Part shown: positions 8,568 through 16,475 of the stretch, piece after piece
Layout of the letters: each line of letters opens with the position of its first letter
How positions within the stretch are numbered: position 1 is the first letter of the stretch
DNA from: Acidobacteriota bacterium
Lineage (GTDB): Bacteria; Acidobacteriota; Terriglobia; Bryobacterales; Bryobacteraceae
DNA length: 64,000 nt
NCBI GenBank assembly: GCA_016185425.1
Contig: JACPNQ010000034.1
Span: 186,001-250,000 of the forward strand
Direction: 5' to 3'
Translations under genes and position numbers: made by a program
The notes under the pieces: generated by a model
Seen by the model: only the letters and a program-made list of their open reading frames with translations
What the model was told of the DNA's origin: nothing
Databases searched by the model: none

Positions 8568-10085
8568 ATGAATCATTACGACGTCATCATCATTGGCACA
8601 GGAGCGGGCGGCGGCACGCTGGCGCATCGCCTGGCGCCTACGGGCAAGAGGATTCTGCTGCTGGAACGCGGCGGCTACCTGCACCGCGAGAAGGAGAACT
8701 GGAGCTCGAAGGCTGTCTTCATCGACGGACGGTATAAGGCGCATGAGGAGTGGAGCGACAAGGAGGGCAAGCCGTTTCATCCGGGCATTCACTATTACGT
8801 GGGCGGAAACACGAAAATGTACGGCGCGGCGCTGCTGCGAATGCGCCGGGAGGATTTTGGCGAACTGCGTCACCATGGCGGGATCTCACCGGCCTGGCCG
8901 ATCGATTACGACGATCTGGCCCCTTACTATACGGAGGCCGAGCATCTGTACCAGGTGCACGGGAATCGCGGGGAAGATCCGACCGAACCGTGCGCGAATG
9001 CGCCGTACTCTCACCCGGCGCTGGCTCATGAGCCGCGGATTCAGAAGTTGCACGATGACCTGGAGCGGGTGGGACATCGGCCGTTTCATCTGCCGGTTGG
9101 TGTGATGCTGGATGCGGAGAATCCGCACAAGAGTAAGTGCATACGGTGCAATACGTGTGACGGGTTTCCCTGCGCGGCGAATGCGAAGGCGGATGCGCAG
9201 GTGGTGGCGGTGGACCCGGCGCTGCAGCATCGGAACGTGACGCTATTGACGAATGCGCTGGTGACTCGCTTGGAGACTGATCCGGCGGGGAAGCGGATTG
9301 CGGCGGTACACGTGGAGCGGGACGCGGAGATGATCCGCTACACAGCAGACGTAGTGGTGGTGTCTGCCGGGGCGATCAACTCGGCGGCGCTGCTGCTGAA
9401 ATCACGGATTGCGAACGGCTCTGGAATGGCCGGGCGCAACTATATGTGCCACAACAATTCGGTATTGCTGGCGATTTCGTTTGAGCCGAATCCGACAAAG
9501 TTTCAGAAGACGATCGGGCTGAACGATTACTACTTCGGCGCGGAGGACTTCGAGTTTCCGCTGGGCCACATATCGATGGTGAACAAGTCCGACGCGGACA
9601 CGCTGAAGAGCGGCGCACCGGTGCCGGGACCGGACTTCACGTTTGAGGAGATGGCGCTTCATGCGCTTGATTTCTGGCTGACTTCCGAGGACCTGCCCGA
9701 TCCGGAGAATCGTGTACTCCTTGATGAGAACGGGCGCGTGCGGCTGCAGTATACGGACAACAACGTGGAAGGACATAAGCGTCTGGCCGCGAAGTTGAAG
9801 GGGCTCCTCGCCGAGATCGGCTGCAAGAACACTTTGTTGCCGTGCCACTACTACATCGGGAAGAAAATTCCCCTGGAGAAAGTGGCCCACATGTGCGGAA
9901 CACTGCGATTCGGCCGCGATCCACGGACGTCGGTGCTGGACACGAATTGCAAGGCGCACGATCTGGACAATCTGTACGTCGTGGATGGCAGTTTCTTTGT
10001 GTCGTCGTCGGCGGTGAATCCGGCGTTGACGATTATGGCCAACGCCATGCGCGTGGGCGACCACTTGAAGGAGCGGCTGTCATGA
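8568..10085 (+). CDS. GMC-family FAD oxidoreductase
   Basis: A 505-residue flavoenzyme. The N-terminal dinucleotide-binding motif reads I-I-I-G-T-G-A-G-G-G-T-L-A (about residues 7-19) followed by L-L-E-R-G-G. The C-terminal half has H-M-C-G-T-L-R-F-G and the final S-S-A-V-N-P-A-L-T-I segment with the catalytic-type His/Asn arrangement of glucose-methanol-choline oxidoreductases. A cluster C-I-R-C-N-T-C-D-G-F-P-C near residue 188 is typical of the gluconate/choline dehydrogenase-like subset. It probably oxidises a sugar or alcohol; substrate unknown. The following VOC gene starts inside its stop codon (ATGA), so the two are translationally coupled. No signal peptide is seen. Confidence 0.9.
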   Translation: MNHYDVIIIGTGAGGGTLAHRLAPTGKRILLLERGGYLHREKENWSSKAVFIDGRYKAHEEWSDKEGKPFHPGIHYYVGGNTKMYGAALLRMRREDFGELRHHGGISPAWPIDYDDLAPYYTEAEHLYQVHGNRGEDPTEPCANAPYSHPALAHEPRIQKLHDDLERVGHRPFHLPVGVMLDAENPHKSKCIRCNTCDGFPCAANAKADAQVVAVDPALQHRNVTLLTNALVTRLETDPAGKRIAAVHVERDAEMIRYTADVVVVSAGAINSAALLLKSRIANGSGMAGRNYMCHNNSVLLAISFEPNPTKFQKTIGLNDYYFGAEDFEFPLGHISMVNKSDADTLKSGAPVPGPDFTFEEMALHALDFWLTSEDLPDPENRVLLDENGRVRLQYTDNNVEGHKRLAAKLKGLLAEIGCKNTLLPCHYYIGKKIPLEKVAHMCGTLRFGRDPRTSVLDTNCKAHDLDNLYVVDGSFFVSSSAVNPALTIMANAMRVGDHLKERLS

Positions 10086-11083
10086 TCCGGCTGCTGCTGT
10101 TGTTTGGCGCGGCGCTGTTTGCGGGAACCAGTGTAGATTCGATCGGGATCACGGTGTCGGACCTGGACCGTTCGGTGGAGTTCTACACGCGGGTGCTGAC
10201 GTTTGAGAGGGTTTCCGAACGCGAATATGCAGGCGAGGCGTATGAACACTGGCACGGCGTTTTCGGGATGCGTGCGCGAACAGCGCGTCTGCGGCTGGGC
10301 GATGAGTTTATCGAACTGACGGAGTACCTGGCGCCGCAAGGGCGGGCATTTCCAGAAACCTCGCGCGCCAATGACAGGTGGTTCCAGCATGTCGCGATTA
10401 TCACGAGGAACATGGACGAGGCCTATGCGCTGCTGCGGAAGCACCGCGTGCGCCATGCGTCGACAGGTCCGCAGACGCTGCCCGCATGGAATGTGAACGC
10501 GGCGGGAATAAAAGCATTCTACTTCCGGGATCCAGATGGGCACGCCTTGGAAGTTTTGGAGTTTCCGGCTGATAAGGGACTCCCGAAATGGCACCAGGCG
10601 AGCGATCGGCTCTTTCCCGGTATCGACCACACGGCGATCACCGTGGGCGATACCGAGGAGAGTTTGCGGTTCTACCGCGATGCATTGGGTTTGCGTGTCG
10701 CCGGCACTAGTGAGAACTATGGACCGGAGCAGGAGCGGCTGAACAACGTGTTCGGCGCGCGGTTGCGGATTACGGCGTTGCGCGGGGAGTCCGGACCGGG
10801 GGTGGAACTGTTGGAGTACATGGCTCCACGCGACGGACGGGCATATCCCGCCGAAGCCAAGCCCAACGACCTACTGCACTATCACACGCGATTTCTGAGC
10901 GGGCAGGCGGACGCCGCCGGCCGTGCGCTCCGGAAGATCCGGGCGAGTTTTGTGTCGCCCGGCCTTATTCAACTGCCTTCCGAATACCGGCAGGCACTGA
11001 CAGCCCGCGATCCGGACGGCCACGCTATTCAGATCGCCGAACCAATTCAACCTATGGAGAAAACCGATGAAAACCGTGATTAA
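10082..11083 (+). CDS. Exported protein with two VOC (glyoxalase/dioxygenase-like) domains
   Basis: A 333-residue protein. Residues 1-16 are a hydrophobic leader (M-I-R-L-L-L-L-F-G-A-A-L-F-A-G) consistent with export. Two vicinal-oxygen-chelate modules follow. The first starts S-I-G-I-T-V-S-D-L-D-R-S-V-E-F-Y and ends F-R-D-P-D-G-H-A-L-E-V-L-E-F; the second starts I-D-H-T-A-I-T-V-G-D-T-E-E-S-L and ends A-R-D-P-D-G-H-A-I-Q-I. VOC domains bind metal and catalyse isomerisation, ring cleavage or epoxide opening; the reaction here is unknown. The start is fixed by the ATGA overlap with the GMC oxidoreductase gene. It overlaps the next gene by 17 bases. Confidence 0.88.
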   Translation: MIRLLLLFGAALFAGTSVDSIGITVSDLDRSVEFYTRVLTFERVSEREYAGEAYEHWHGVFGMRARTARLRLGDEFIELTEYLAPQGRAFPETSRANDRWFQHVAIITRNMDEAYALLRKHRVRHASTGPQTLPAWNVNAAGIKAFYFRDPDGHALEVLEFPADKGLPKWHQASDRLFPGIDHTAITVGDTEESLRFYRDALGLRVAGTSENYGPEQERLNNVFGARLRITALRGESGPGVELLEYMAPRDGRAYPAEAKPNDLLHYHTRFLSGQADAAGRALRKIRASFVSPGLIQLPSEYRQALTARDPDGHAIQIAEPIQPMEKTDENRD

Positions 11084-11450
11084 GAGTTTGATTTCCGTCC
11101 TTGCTCTGGGCGCGATGATGATTGTGGCGAAAGACTCCGGGGCACACACCACCTCGAAATTTGAAGGCCCGAAGGCCAACACCGGCATGGCGGTTCACAC
11201 AACCGTGAACGGCAAGAGCATGTTGAAGGTGACCGATGATTTCAAGGTGCCCGACACACCGGCGCCGACATGGCGCGTGGTGGACAACAAGGGCACGATC
11301 TATACGCTCGACGCCTTCAAGATCAAGGGCGGCGAGAAGCGTGAGATTGTCGTTCCGGGCTACGTGCCGAACATTGCCAAGGTCCAGGTTTATTGCGCCT
11401 GGGCGGAGGTCATTCTGGGTGAGGCGAGCTATTCGCAGCCGGTGAAGTAG
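11067..11450 (+). CDS. Small exported DM13-like domain protein
   Basis: A 127-residue protein with a signal peptide (K-T-V-I-K-S-L-I-S-V-L-A-L-G-A-M-M-I-V). The mature part resembles DM13 domains, proposed to be electron-transfer modules: P-D-T-P-A-P-T-W-R-V-V-D, then L-D-A-F-K-I-K-G, V-V-P-G-Y-V and a single conserved Cys in Q-V-Y-C-A-W-A-E-V-I-L-G-E-A. Assignment is by pattern and moderate. It is the last gene of the aquaporin / GMC / VOC group and its start lies within the end of the VOC gene, so a shared periplasmic redox role is plausible but inferred. Confidence 0.7.
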   Translation: MKTVIKSLISVLALGAMMIVAKDSGAHTTSKFEGPKANTGMAVHTTVNGKSMLKVTDDFKVPDTPAPTWRVVDNKGTIYTLDAFKIKGGEKREIVVPGYVPNIAKVQVYCAWAEVILGEASYSQPVK

Positions 11451-11456
11451 AGACGT

Positions 11457-12215
11457 CTACAGAAGGCTGAAGTTCACCTCCACGGTGGCCCACACCGGAA
11501 CGGGTTTGCCGTCCCTGCGGCCTGGTCGAAAGCGCCATTGCGATACCGATTGCACCGCGCGTTCGCCCAGGCCGAGGCCCGGCGAACGGAGGACTTCGAC
11601 ATTGGTCGGCAGGCCGTTGGTGTCGATGACGATGCGGAGAAGAACGGTGCCATTGAAGCGGGCTTTCCGAGCCTCGTCGCTGTATTCGGGATCGACTTTG
11701 TGAATCAGGGCAGGGGCCGTGGAAACCGCTCTGAGTGAGAATGCTCCGCTGATGCTGTCTCCATCTCCGGCGCGCGGGCCGGTCTTGTTGCCCACACCGC
11801 CTTCGCCGCCCCGGCCGATGCCACCCTTCTTTCCAGGGCCATCGGAAGGCGGGCCAGGAAGACCGAGGGGATCGCCGAGCGCGATGGCCGCGGTTTGTAT
11901 AGGAGGGGCGGCGACGATGGCGGGTTCAATGGCAAGCGCAGGTTCGATTTCCGTCGGTTTTGTTGCCGGTTTCACGAAGACGAGATCGGCAATTCGCGGC
12001 AGACGGCCGCGGCTGGCGGGTTTGGTGGCGTTGTCACCGCCTCCACCGCCGATCGCTTTTGACGCAGGCGGGGCGGCGAGTTTTTGTGGGGGGACGATGT
12101 CGACGGAGAGCAGTAGTTTTGGGGCGTTGAGAACTTCGGCAGGCCGGAAGAGGAAGAGAGCAGCGATTCCAGCCAGGTGCAGCGCGACGGAGCCAGCCCA
12201 AGATGGGAGTGCCAT
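11457..12215 (-). CDS. TonB-like protein (energy transducer family)
   Basis: A 252-residue protein starting MALPSWAGSVALHLAG, with one membrane anchor at about residues 6-22 and short cytoplasmic N-terminus. A long low-complexity linker rich in Pro, Ala and Gly follows (G-G-I-G-R-G-G-E-G-G-V-G-N). The C-terminal 90 residues are a TonB domain: V-D-P-E-Y-S-D-E-A-R-K-A-R-F-N-G-T-V, then G-E-R-A-V-Q-S-V-S-Q-W-R-F-R-P. TonB links the proton-motive force to outer-membrane receptors. No exbB/exbD or receptor is adjacent, so it may serve distant partners or be a TonB-domain envelope protein. It is transcribed away from the ECF sigma gene. Confidence 0.85.
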   Translation of the reverse strand: MALPSWAGSVALHLAGIAALFLFRPAEVLNAPKLLLSVDIVPPQKLAAPPASKAIGGGGGDNATKPASRGRLPRIADLVFVKPATKPTEIEPALAIEPAIVAAPPIQTAAIALGDPLGLPGPPSDGPGKKGGIGRGGEGGVGNKTGPRAGDGDSISGAFSLRAVSTAPALIHKVDPEYSDEARKARFNGTVLLRIVIDTNGLPTNVEVLRSPGLGLGERAVQSVSQWRFRPGRRDGKPVPVWATVEVNFSLL

Positions 12216-12383
12216 GGCGGGTAAGGGGCATTTGGATTGCCAGATTGGAAGCACTGTGTTTTGTGAGCGATGCGAGATGCCGTTGTGTCGGCACATTGCT
12301 ACAGGTGTGCGGCAAGCCGAACGGATCGGAAAATGTTGGAATTGAGGAATAATCCACCCCCGGGAAGGCATGTAAAGGATGCG

Positions 12384-13019
12384 ATGTCCGGAATTAAGGC
12401 ACTAGGGGGCTGGATGGAGAATGCCATGACCGAACAGGCCGGGAATCATCCGCTGGCAGTAAACGGGCCCCAGGGACTGAGCGCGGAACGGCGTTTTGAG
12501 CTGGAAGCGATGCCGCATCTACAGGACTTGACGCGTACCGCGTCGCGACTGATGGGTGACCGCACGCGGGCTGAGGACGTGGTGCAGGAGGCGTACTTGC
12601 AGGCCTGGAAGTCGTTTTCGCGTTTTGAGACCGGGACAAATTGCCGCGCCTGGCTGTATAAGATTCTGTTCCACTGTATCCATCACTACCGCCGGAAGTG
12701 GTTCCGCCTGAGTGTCGTGAAACCGATGGACGAGTACACGGAAGCTACCGCCGCCTATACAGCGCCGATTCCGGAGCACCTGACGGATGAAGATTTTGTG
12801 GCGGCGTTGGACAAGGTGCCGAGCGACTTCCGGGCGGTGATTCTGCTGGTGGACGTGGAAGAGTTCGCGTATCGCGATGCCGCCGATATCCTGGGCGTGC
12901 CGATCGGCACCGTGATGTCGAGGCTGAACCGCGGGAGAAAGATCTTACGGGAACAACTGAGCGGGATTGCGGCCGAGTTCGGCTATGGAATTTCGATGGA
13001 GAAAGAGGCAGACGCATGA
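12384..13019 (+). CDS. ECF-family RNA polymerase sigma factor (sigma-E-like)
   Basis: A 211-residue protein. Region 2 reads R-L-M-G-D-R-T-R-A-E-D-V-V-Q-E-A-Y-L-Q-A-W-K; region 4 reads R-D-A-A-D-I-L-G-V-P-I-G-T-V-M-S-R-L-N-R-G, the classic group-4 helix-turn-helix. Two starts are plausible: this ATG after AAAGGA, or the ATG at 12414 after AGGGGG. It overlaps the anti-sigma gene by 4 bases (ATGA). Together they form a sigma/anti-sigma pair expected to answer an envelope or oxidative signal. The divergent TonB-like gene could be a target, which is inference from position only. Confidence 0.93.
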   Translation: MSGIKALGGWMENAMTEQAGNHPLAVNGPQGLSAERRFELEAMPHLQDLTRTASRLMGDRTRAEDVVQEAYLQAWKSFSRFETGTNCRAWLYKILFHCIHHYRRKWFRLSVVKPMDEYTEATAAYTAPIPEHLTDEDFVAALDKVPSDFRAVILLVDVEEFAYRDAADILGVPIGTVMSRLNRGRKILREQLSGIAAEFGYGISMEKEADA

Positions 13020-13864
13020 AGACGAATCCCCCGAACGCTCTTTCGTGCGAGCAGGCGCTGGCCCGGCTGGATCTGCTGCTCGACGGCGAGTTGGATGATG
13101 CGGAGTTGCTGGCGATGGAGGCGCACGTTGCCGAATGCGGACGCTGCCGGGCGGAGGCGGAGCGCCGCGACCAATTGCGGGCAAAACTGCGGCAGGCGCT
13201 GCGGAAGCCGGCGGCGGCGCCGGAATTCGAACAGCGCGTGCAGACAATGATTCGGATGGAGGCCCGGCGCGGGTTTCGTTTTCAATGGCAGTATGCCGCT
13301 GCCGCCGCCGCCGTCGTAATCGGGCTGAGTGGCACAGTTGCTTACCAACTCGGCCACCTGCGACTGTCGTACCAACAGCAGGAAGCGTATGTCACGTCGA
13401 TTTCCGAGAAAGTCAGCAACATCATGCGTGTGGGGCTGATTGACCACGTGCACTGCGCGGTGTTCAAGAAGTGGCCGAAGCAGTCGCCGCCGCTGGATGA
13501 AATCGTGAAGGAGATGGAGCCGAAGTACCGGCCCGTGGCGACGCTGGTGAAGCAGAACATTCCAGCCAGTTACCGGGTCCTGACGGCGCATCAATGCACG
13601 GCGCGCGGACGGAAGTACATTCACATGGCGATGATGAGCACGGAAGGCAATCTGGTGTCGCTGGTGATGTCGGAAAAGCGGACTGGCGAGACGTTTGCGA
13701 ACAATGGAATCCGGCAGGAGAGCGCGCAACGCTTCCGGATGGCCGGATTCGAAACGGCAGGGTTCCTGGCGTATGTGATCTCCGATATGGATGAGAAGCA
13801 GAATCAACAGTTGGCCGAGGCTATCGCCGGGCCGGTGAAGACGTTCTTCAACTCGCTCGGCTAA
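13016..13864 (+). CDS. Membrane anti-sigma factor with zinc-binding N-terminal domain
   Basis: A 282-residue protein. The N-terminus carries a ZAS-type motif, H-V-A-E-C-G-R-C (H-x3-C-x2-C) at about residues 37-44, with an upstream Cys at residue 11. One transmembrane segment lies at about residues 92-112 (A-A-A-A-A-A-V-V-I-G-L-S-G-T-V). The C-terminal extracytoplasmic part of about 170 residues has two Cys and no recognised sensor fold. By analogy with RsrA/ChrR-type anti-sigma factors the N-terminal domain would hold the upstream sigma factor inactive. It is coupled to the sigma gene by ATGA and ends 4 bases into the convergent gene. Confidence 0.88.
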   Translation: MKTNPPNALSCEQALARLDLLLDGELDDAELLAMEAHVAECGRCRAEAERRDQLRAKLRQALRKPAAAPEFEQRVQTMIRMEARRGFRFQWQYAAAAAAVVIGLSGTVAYQLGHLRLSYQQQEAYVTSISEKVSNIMRVGLIDHVHCAVFKKWPKQSPPLDEIVKEMEPKYRPVATLVKQNIPASYRVLTAHQCTARGRKYIHMAMMSTEGNLVSLVMSEKRTGETFANNGIRQESAQRFRMAGFETAGFLAYVISDMDEKQNQQLAEAIAGPVKTFFNSLG

Positions 13865-14898
13865 CGCGTGGGCGGCTCCGTGGAGCCGGGTTCGGAGAGG
13901 AAGATGCGGAACTCGTTCTTCAACGTTTGGCGGGCTTGGATCCATCCGAAGGAGGGAGTGCCGTCGATAGGTCCGCGCTCAATCGCTTTGCGGAGGCCTT
14001 CGGCGTGGGGGCTGTTGCCGAACTCAATCCCGCGCGCGATGACTTGGCCGCTCCACGGCAGGGTTTGGTTCTTTTGGTTCTCCATCCAATCGCCGGCCCA
14101 GGCGTTCTGACTGGAAGGGAATATGTAGCCGATCTGGACGCGGAAGTCGGCGTTGGACACGACGAAGAACTGCTGTGGACGCGCGGGATCGAGGCGGATG
14201 GCGGTGTAACTTCCGGCGCCGCGTTCTTCGGGCATGACGCGGTCCCGGAGCGCGGGGTCCTTGGCGGAGATCTGCAGACGGGAACGACCCGGCTCGACGA
14301 AGGGCGGGCCGAAAGTGGCGTGCTGCATCCACTGCATGGGGCGGTCCATGCCGGTGAGGTTTTCCACCCACTCTTCGACGTTGACGTGGCGGCGGCCGGC
14401 CGGCAACGTGACGCGGCGCCAAACGCGGTATTGGGTAAGCGGGAGGTCGGCGCCGTATTCGAAGATGACGGCTTGGGGCGTGACGTCGGCACGAGTCTTG
14501 CGCCATTCGACGACGGGCGCCTCGCCGTGATTGCCCAGGCCGCCCTTGGCTTCGTCGTCGGAAGAGACGGGGCCGTAGAAGGGGAAACAGAGCAGGTGGC
14601 CGAGGTAACCGGCGGAGAGGCGGCTGTGCGGTGACGTGCCGTAGATGGCGCCGTGTTTACTGACGTTGAAGAGCTGCGGGTCCATCGTTGGGTAATGCGG
14701 CACGCGCATCGGGTTGATGTCGCGCCGCGGATCGCCCGTAGTTTGGCGGACCTCGGCGATATGGCCGCCGCCCTTCAGGAGTGCGACGCGGATAAGGCCG
14801 TTGGAGAGGATCCAGGCATCGCGGCCGTACACCTTGGTTTCGTTCAGTTGAAGCTGTTGGGCTTGCAGCAAAAGAGCGGACAGAAGGAAAAGCCGCAC
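13861..14898 (-). CDS. Secreted protein of unknown function, mutarotase-like beta fold suspected
   Basis: A 345-residue protein with a short signal peptide (M-R-L-F-L-L-S-A-L-L-L-Q-A-Q). It has beta-rich segments such as I-L-S-N-G-L-I-R-V-A-L-L-K-G-G-G-H-I-A and R-V-T-L-P-A-G-R-R-H-V-N-V-E-E-W-V-E-N, which recall galactose-mutarotase-like and other sugar-processing superfamily proteins of Acidobacteria. Catalytic residues cannot be assigned. The GTG start overlaps the stop of the upstream esterase gene by one base (TAGTG), so the two are coupled. A role in processing a sugar or sugar ester is an inference from the neighbour and fold impression. Confidence 0.65.
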   Translation of the reverse strand: MRLFLLSALLLQAQQLQLNETKVYGRDAWILSNGLIRVALLKGGGHIAEVRQTTGDPRRDINPMRVPHYPTMDPQLFNVSKHGAIYGTSPHSRLSAGYLGHLLCFPFYGPVSSDDEAKGGLGNHGEAPVVEWRKTRADVTPQAVIFEYGADLPLTQYRVWRRVTLPAGRRHVNVEEWVENLTGMDRPMQWMQHATFGPPFVEPGRSRLQISAKDPALRDRVMPEERGAGSYTAIRLDPARPQQFFVVSNADFRVQIGYIFPSSQNAWAGDWMENQKNQTLPWSGQVIARGIEFGNSPHAEGLRKAIERGPIDGTPSFGWIQARQTLKNEFRIFLSEPGSTEPPTR

Positions 14899-15749
14899 TA
14901 CATGACTCCGTGCTTTTTGAGGAATTCGAATATTTTGGGATAGAGTTGATCGCTGGTTTCTTTGGGGAAGCCGTGCTGGCCCTTGGGAACCGGGATCATC
15001 TCGGCGTGCGCGCCCGCCTCGGTCAGGGCCTTCGTGATGTTGACGCCGTGTTCGTAGGGAACTGTTGCATCGGCATCGCCATGAATGGTGAGAATGGGCG
15101 GAACATCTTTGCGCACGTAGGTCATTGGGGAGACGCGGCGGGCGAGCGCCATCCGATCGGGACCTTCGGGCACCCAGGTGACGGCGTACTTGCGTTCATT
15201 CGCGCCGTGAAGCTGGTCGTCCACATCGGTGATGCCGTAGAAGTTAACGACCGCGCGAACCTTGACGGGTTTGCCGAGTTTCGCGCTCTTCGGCGCCATG
15301 CCGACCATCAGCGCGAGATGACCGCCCGCGCTGCCTCCGGTGACTGCGACACGCTTGGGATCGGCGCCGTATTTCTTCGCGTTGTCGATGAAAAAGTTTG
15401 CAGCCTTTAACGCGTCCTCGACGGCGGCGGGAGCTTTGGCGACCGCGGCCAGACGGTATTCGACGTTGGCAACGACGAAGCCCTTTTCGAGGTAGCGCAG
15501 CACCCAGTTGGCGACCATGCCGGACTTCATGCCGCCGGTCCAGCCGCCGCCGTGAATGACGATCATGGCCGGGAAGGGGCCCGCTCCAGCGGGGCGGTAA
15601 ATGTCCATCACGGTCTCTGGGTGGGTGTCGTAGGGAACGTTTTCCTGAAGTTGGACGCCGGCGGGCAAACGCACCGGGGTTGGCGCGGTTTGCGCGGAGA
15701 GCGCCGATGCGGTGAGAAGCGAGACTAAGAGAAACCGCACGTGAGGCAT
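14898..15749 (-). CDS. Secreted alpha/beta hydrolase (BD-FAE/esterase type)
   Basis: A 283-residue protein with a signal peptide to about residue 20 (L-T-A-S-A-L-S-A-Q). The oxyanion motif H-G-G-G-W is at 66-70, the nucleophile elbow G-G-S-A-G-G has Ser140, the acid lies in I-H-G-D-A-D-A-T-V-P and the catalytic His in K-G-Q-H-G-F. This is the layout of the bacterial esterases related to acetyl-xylan and feruloyl esterases. Likely periplasmic or secreted carbohydrate esterase; the substrate is not determinable. It is translationally coupled to the following secreted protein. Confidence 0.88.
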   Translation of the reverse strand: MPHVRFLLVSLLTASALSAQTAPTPVRLPAGVQLQENVPYDTHPETVMDIYRPAGAGPFPAMIVIHGGGWTGGMKSGMVANWVLRYLEKGFVVANVEYRLAAVAKAPAAVEDALKAANFFIDNAKKYGADPKRVAVTGGSAGGHLALMVGMAPKSAKLGKPVKVRAVVNFYGITDVDDQLHGANERKYAVTWVPEGPDRMALARRVSPMTYVRKDVPPILTIHGDADATVPYEHGVNITKALTEAGAHAEMIPVPKGQHGFPKETSDQLYPKIFEFLKKHGVM

Positions 15750-15779
15750 AACGTCATTTAACCTGATAGTGTCAGAGAA

Positions 15780-16475
15780 ATGAAGAAGCTAGCGTGGATT
15801 TTCCTGTGCATGGCCCCGCTCTGGGCCGATGGTAAGGGCGTGATTCAGAGCTTGCACGTCGAGAAGGAATTGCCGCTGACGGCCGATCCGAAGGCGCGGC
15901 ATTGGAAGAATGCCGTTCCCGCAGTGATGGAAAACGGCCCGACAGGCGATCCCGTGCCGGGACATCGCACGGAGGTCCGCTCGCTTTGGACGGACAAGAA
16001 TCTGTATCTACTCTATAGCTGTCCATATGAGGAGCTGAATTTGAAGGCCGATCCGGATCTGACCAAGGACACGTGGCGGCTGTGGGAATGGGACGTGGCG
16101 GAGGTCTTCGTTGGTGCCGAGATGGACAAGATATGGCACTACCGTGAGTACCAGGTCTCTCCACAGGGAGAGTGGATCGATCTCGATATCGATCGCAAGA
16201 ATCCCCTACCCGAGGGCGGAATGCGGTGGAACTCGGGATACAAGGTGAAAGCGCGGATCGATAAAGAGAAGAAAATCTGGTACGGCGAGTTCCAGATTCC
16301 GATTGAAAGTATCAACGGCGCCACAGCCAAAGCGGGCAGCGAGATGCGGATCAACTTTTACCGCATGCAGGGCAAAAAACCGAATGGTCATCGTATGCTT
16401 GCGTGGCAGCCGACGGGTGCGCGGAATTATCATGTGCCGGAGTCGTTTGGCCGATTGCGGCTGGTTGAGAAATGA
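15780..16475 (+). CDS. Secreted CBM9-like carbohydrate-binding protein
   Basis: A 231-residue protein with a signal peptide (K-K-L-A-W-I-F-L-C-M-A-P-L-W-A). The mature protein resembles the family-9 carbohydrate-binding-like domain found as stand-alone proteins in soil bacteria: D-K-N-L-Y-L-L-Y-S-C, W-E-W-D-V-A-E-V-F-V-G, Y-R-E-Y-Q-V-S-P-Q-G-E-W-I-D and a late F-Y-R-M-Q-G segment. Binding of xylan or another glycan is the family expectation. It overlaps the next gene by 4 bases, so it heads the phosphohexomutase operon, a strange partner for cytoplasmic sugar-phosphate enzymes. Confidence 0.8.
   Translation: MKKLAWIFLCMAPLWADGKGVIQSLHVEKELPLTADPKARHWKNAVPAVMENGPTGDPVPGHRTEVRSLWTDKNLYLLYSCPYEELNLKADPDLTKDTWRLWEWDVAEVFVGAEMDKIWHYREYQVSPQGEWIDLDIDRKNPLPEGGMRWNSGYKVKARIDKEKKIWYGEFQIPIESINGATAKAGSEMRINFYRMQGKKPNGHRMLAWQPTGARNYHVPESFGRLRLVEK

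Noticed and set aside
9842..10081. Longer start for the VOC protein inside the GMC gene
   Set aside because: That stretch is the shifted frame of the GMC C-terminus; the ATG at 10082 yields a natural leader peptide.
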